From an uncultured Rikenella sp. (lineage in GTDB: Bacteria > Bacteroidota > Bacteroidia > Bacteroidales > Rikenellaceae), in the NCBI RefSeq assembly GCF_910579375.1, contig NZ_CAJTUJ010000105.1, positions 1 to 6,727 on the forward strand: 6,727 bases of DNA, written 5' to 3'. The translations under genes were made by a program, and so were the position numbers. How positions within the stretch are numbered: position 1 is the stretch's first letter; each line of letters opens with the position of its first letter. Of this stretch, positions 6,625 through 6,727 are shown one piece after another. The notes under the pieces are model-generated. The model was not told where the DNA came from. It made no database searches and was given only the letters and a program-made list of their open reading frames with translations.

Positions 6625-6727
6625 GGCAGCTTTTACCCTACTTGTGTTTGACGTTGGCGGCCGAAGCCTGCGGGGCCCACAGCAACGTGAGTTGCGGGCC
6701 TCCGCGGTCGGAGGCTTCGGCCCGCGC
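6625..6727 (-). repeat. Structured repeat element, right copy (possibly cut by window edge)
   Basis: Second copy of the element at 236-352, in opposite orientation. Read on the minus strand from 6727: GCGGGCC (6725-6719) pairs with GGCCCGC (6700-6694), and inside it TCCG (6712-6709) pairs with CGGA (6704-6701). The bulge GAAGCC (6718-6713) is complementary to GGCTTC (6668-6663); extended outward and inward this is a perfect 11-bp inverted repeat, 6659-6669 with 6712-6722. GCAAC (6695-6691) pairs with GTTGC (6686-6682) around a 4-nt loop. About 21 nt further on comes AAGTAGGGTA and then GCTGCC (6643-6625). Helix sequences differ from the left copy but stay complementary. The element directly precedes the right FISUMP-like tail on the same strand. 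More of it may lie outside the window. Confidence 0.55.

Noticed and set aside
6659..6722. Integron attC-like recombination site
   Set aside because: The long imperfect palindrome suggested it, but the GTTRRRY/RYYYAAC boxes are not in place and there is no integrase or cassette array.
1..6727. CRISPR array, rRNA genes or insertion sequence
   Set aside because: No regular short repeats with spacers, no rRNA-like stretches and no transposase or recombinase reading frame were found.

Overview
The window looks like chromosomal DNA from a GC-rich member of the Bacteroidales. An Alistipes/Rikenellaceae-like source is my best guess, not proven. Four things point that way: a surface-type lipoprotein with a BACON domain, a eukaryote-like (GH13 subfamily 8 type) glycogen branching enzyme, C-terminal fragments of the Fibrobacter-type 'major paralogous domain' (FISUMP) family, and a TAnnTTTG promoter box with little Shine-Dalgarno signal.

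Layout. Positions 1-352 hold no convincing gene but are packed with hairpins and end in a structured element (236-352). Positions 401-628 (minus) are the orphan C-terminus of a FISUMP-like protein. Next come two overlapping plus-strand genes: a deoxynucleoside kinase (647-1285) and an RsmF/NOL1-NOP2-sun type rRNA cytosine-C5 methyltransferase (1272-2678). A perfect 14-bp stem-loop terminator (2698-2729) separates them from a convergent minus-strand pair: a glycogen branching enzyme (4188-6302) and, overlapping its stop by ATGA, a lipoprotein (2764-4191) with a BACON domain and a PNGase F-like fold. A promoter box lies about 40 bases upstream of the branching enzyme. Beyond it are a second orphan FISUMP-like tail (6408-6611, minus) and a second copy of the structured element (6625-6727, minus), which the window edge may truncate.

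How the parts fit. The kinase/methyltransferase pair is ordinary housekeeping (nucleotide salvage and ribosome modification). The branching enzyme/PNGase F-like pair joins cytoplasmic polysaccharide storage to a probable cell-surface N-glycan amidase; this suggests glycan foraging but is not a classical pathway operon.

The most unusual part is the flanks. The four-gene block is bracketed by two FISUMP-like tails in the same orientation and, outside them, by two inward-facing copies of a roughly 105-117 nt element. The two copies share skeleton sequences, but their helices differ in sequence while still pairing. This is the covariation expected of a conserved structured RNA or DNA. I cannot name the element. 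No reverse transcriptase, recombinase or transposase gene is visible in the window.
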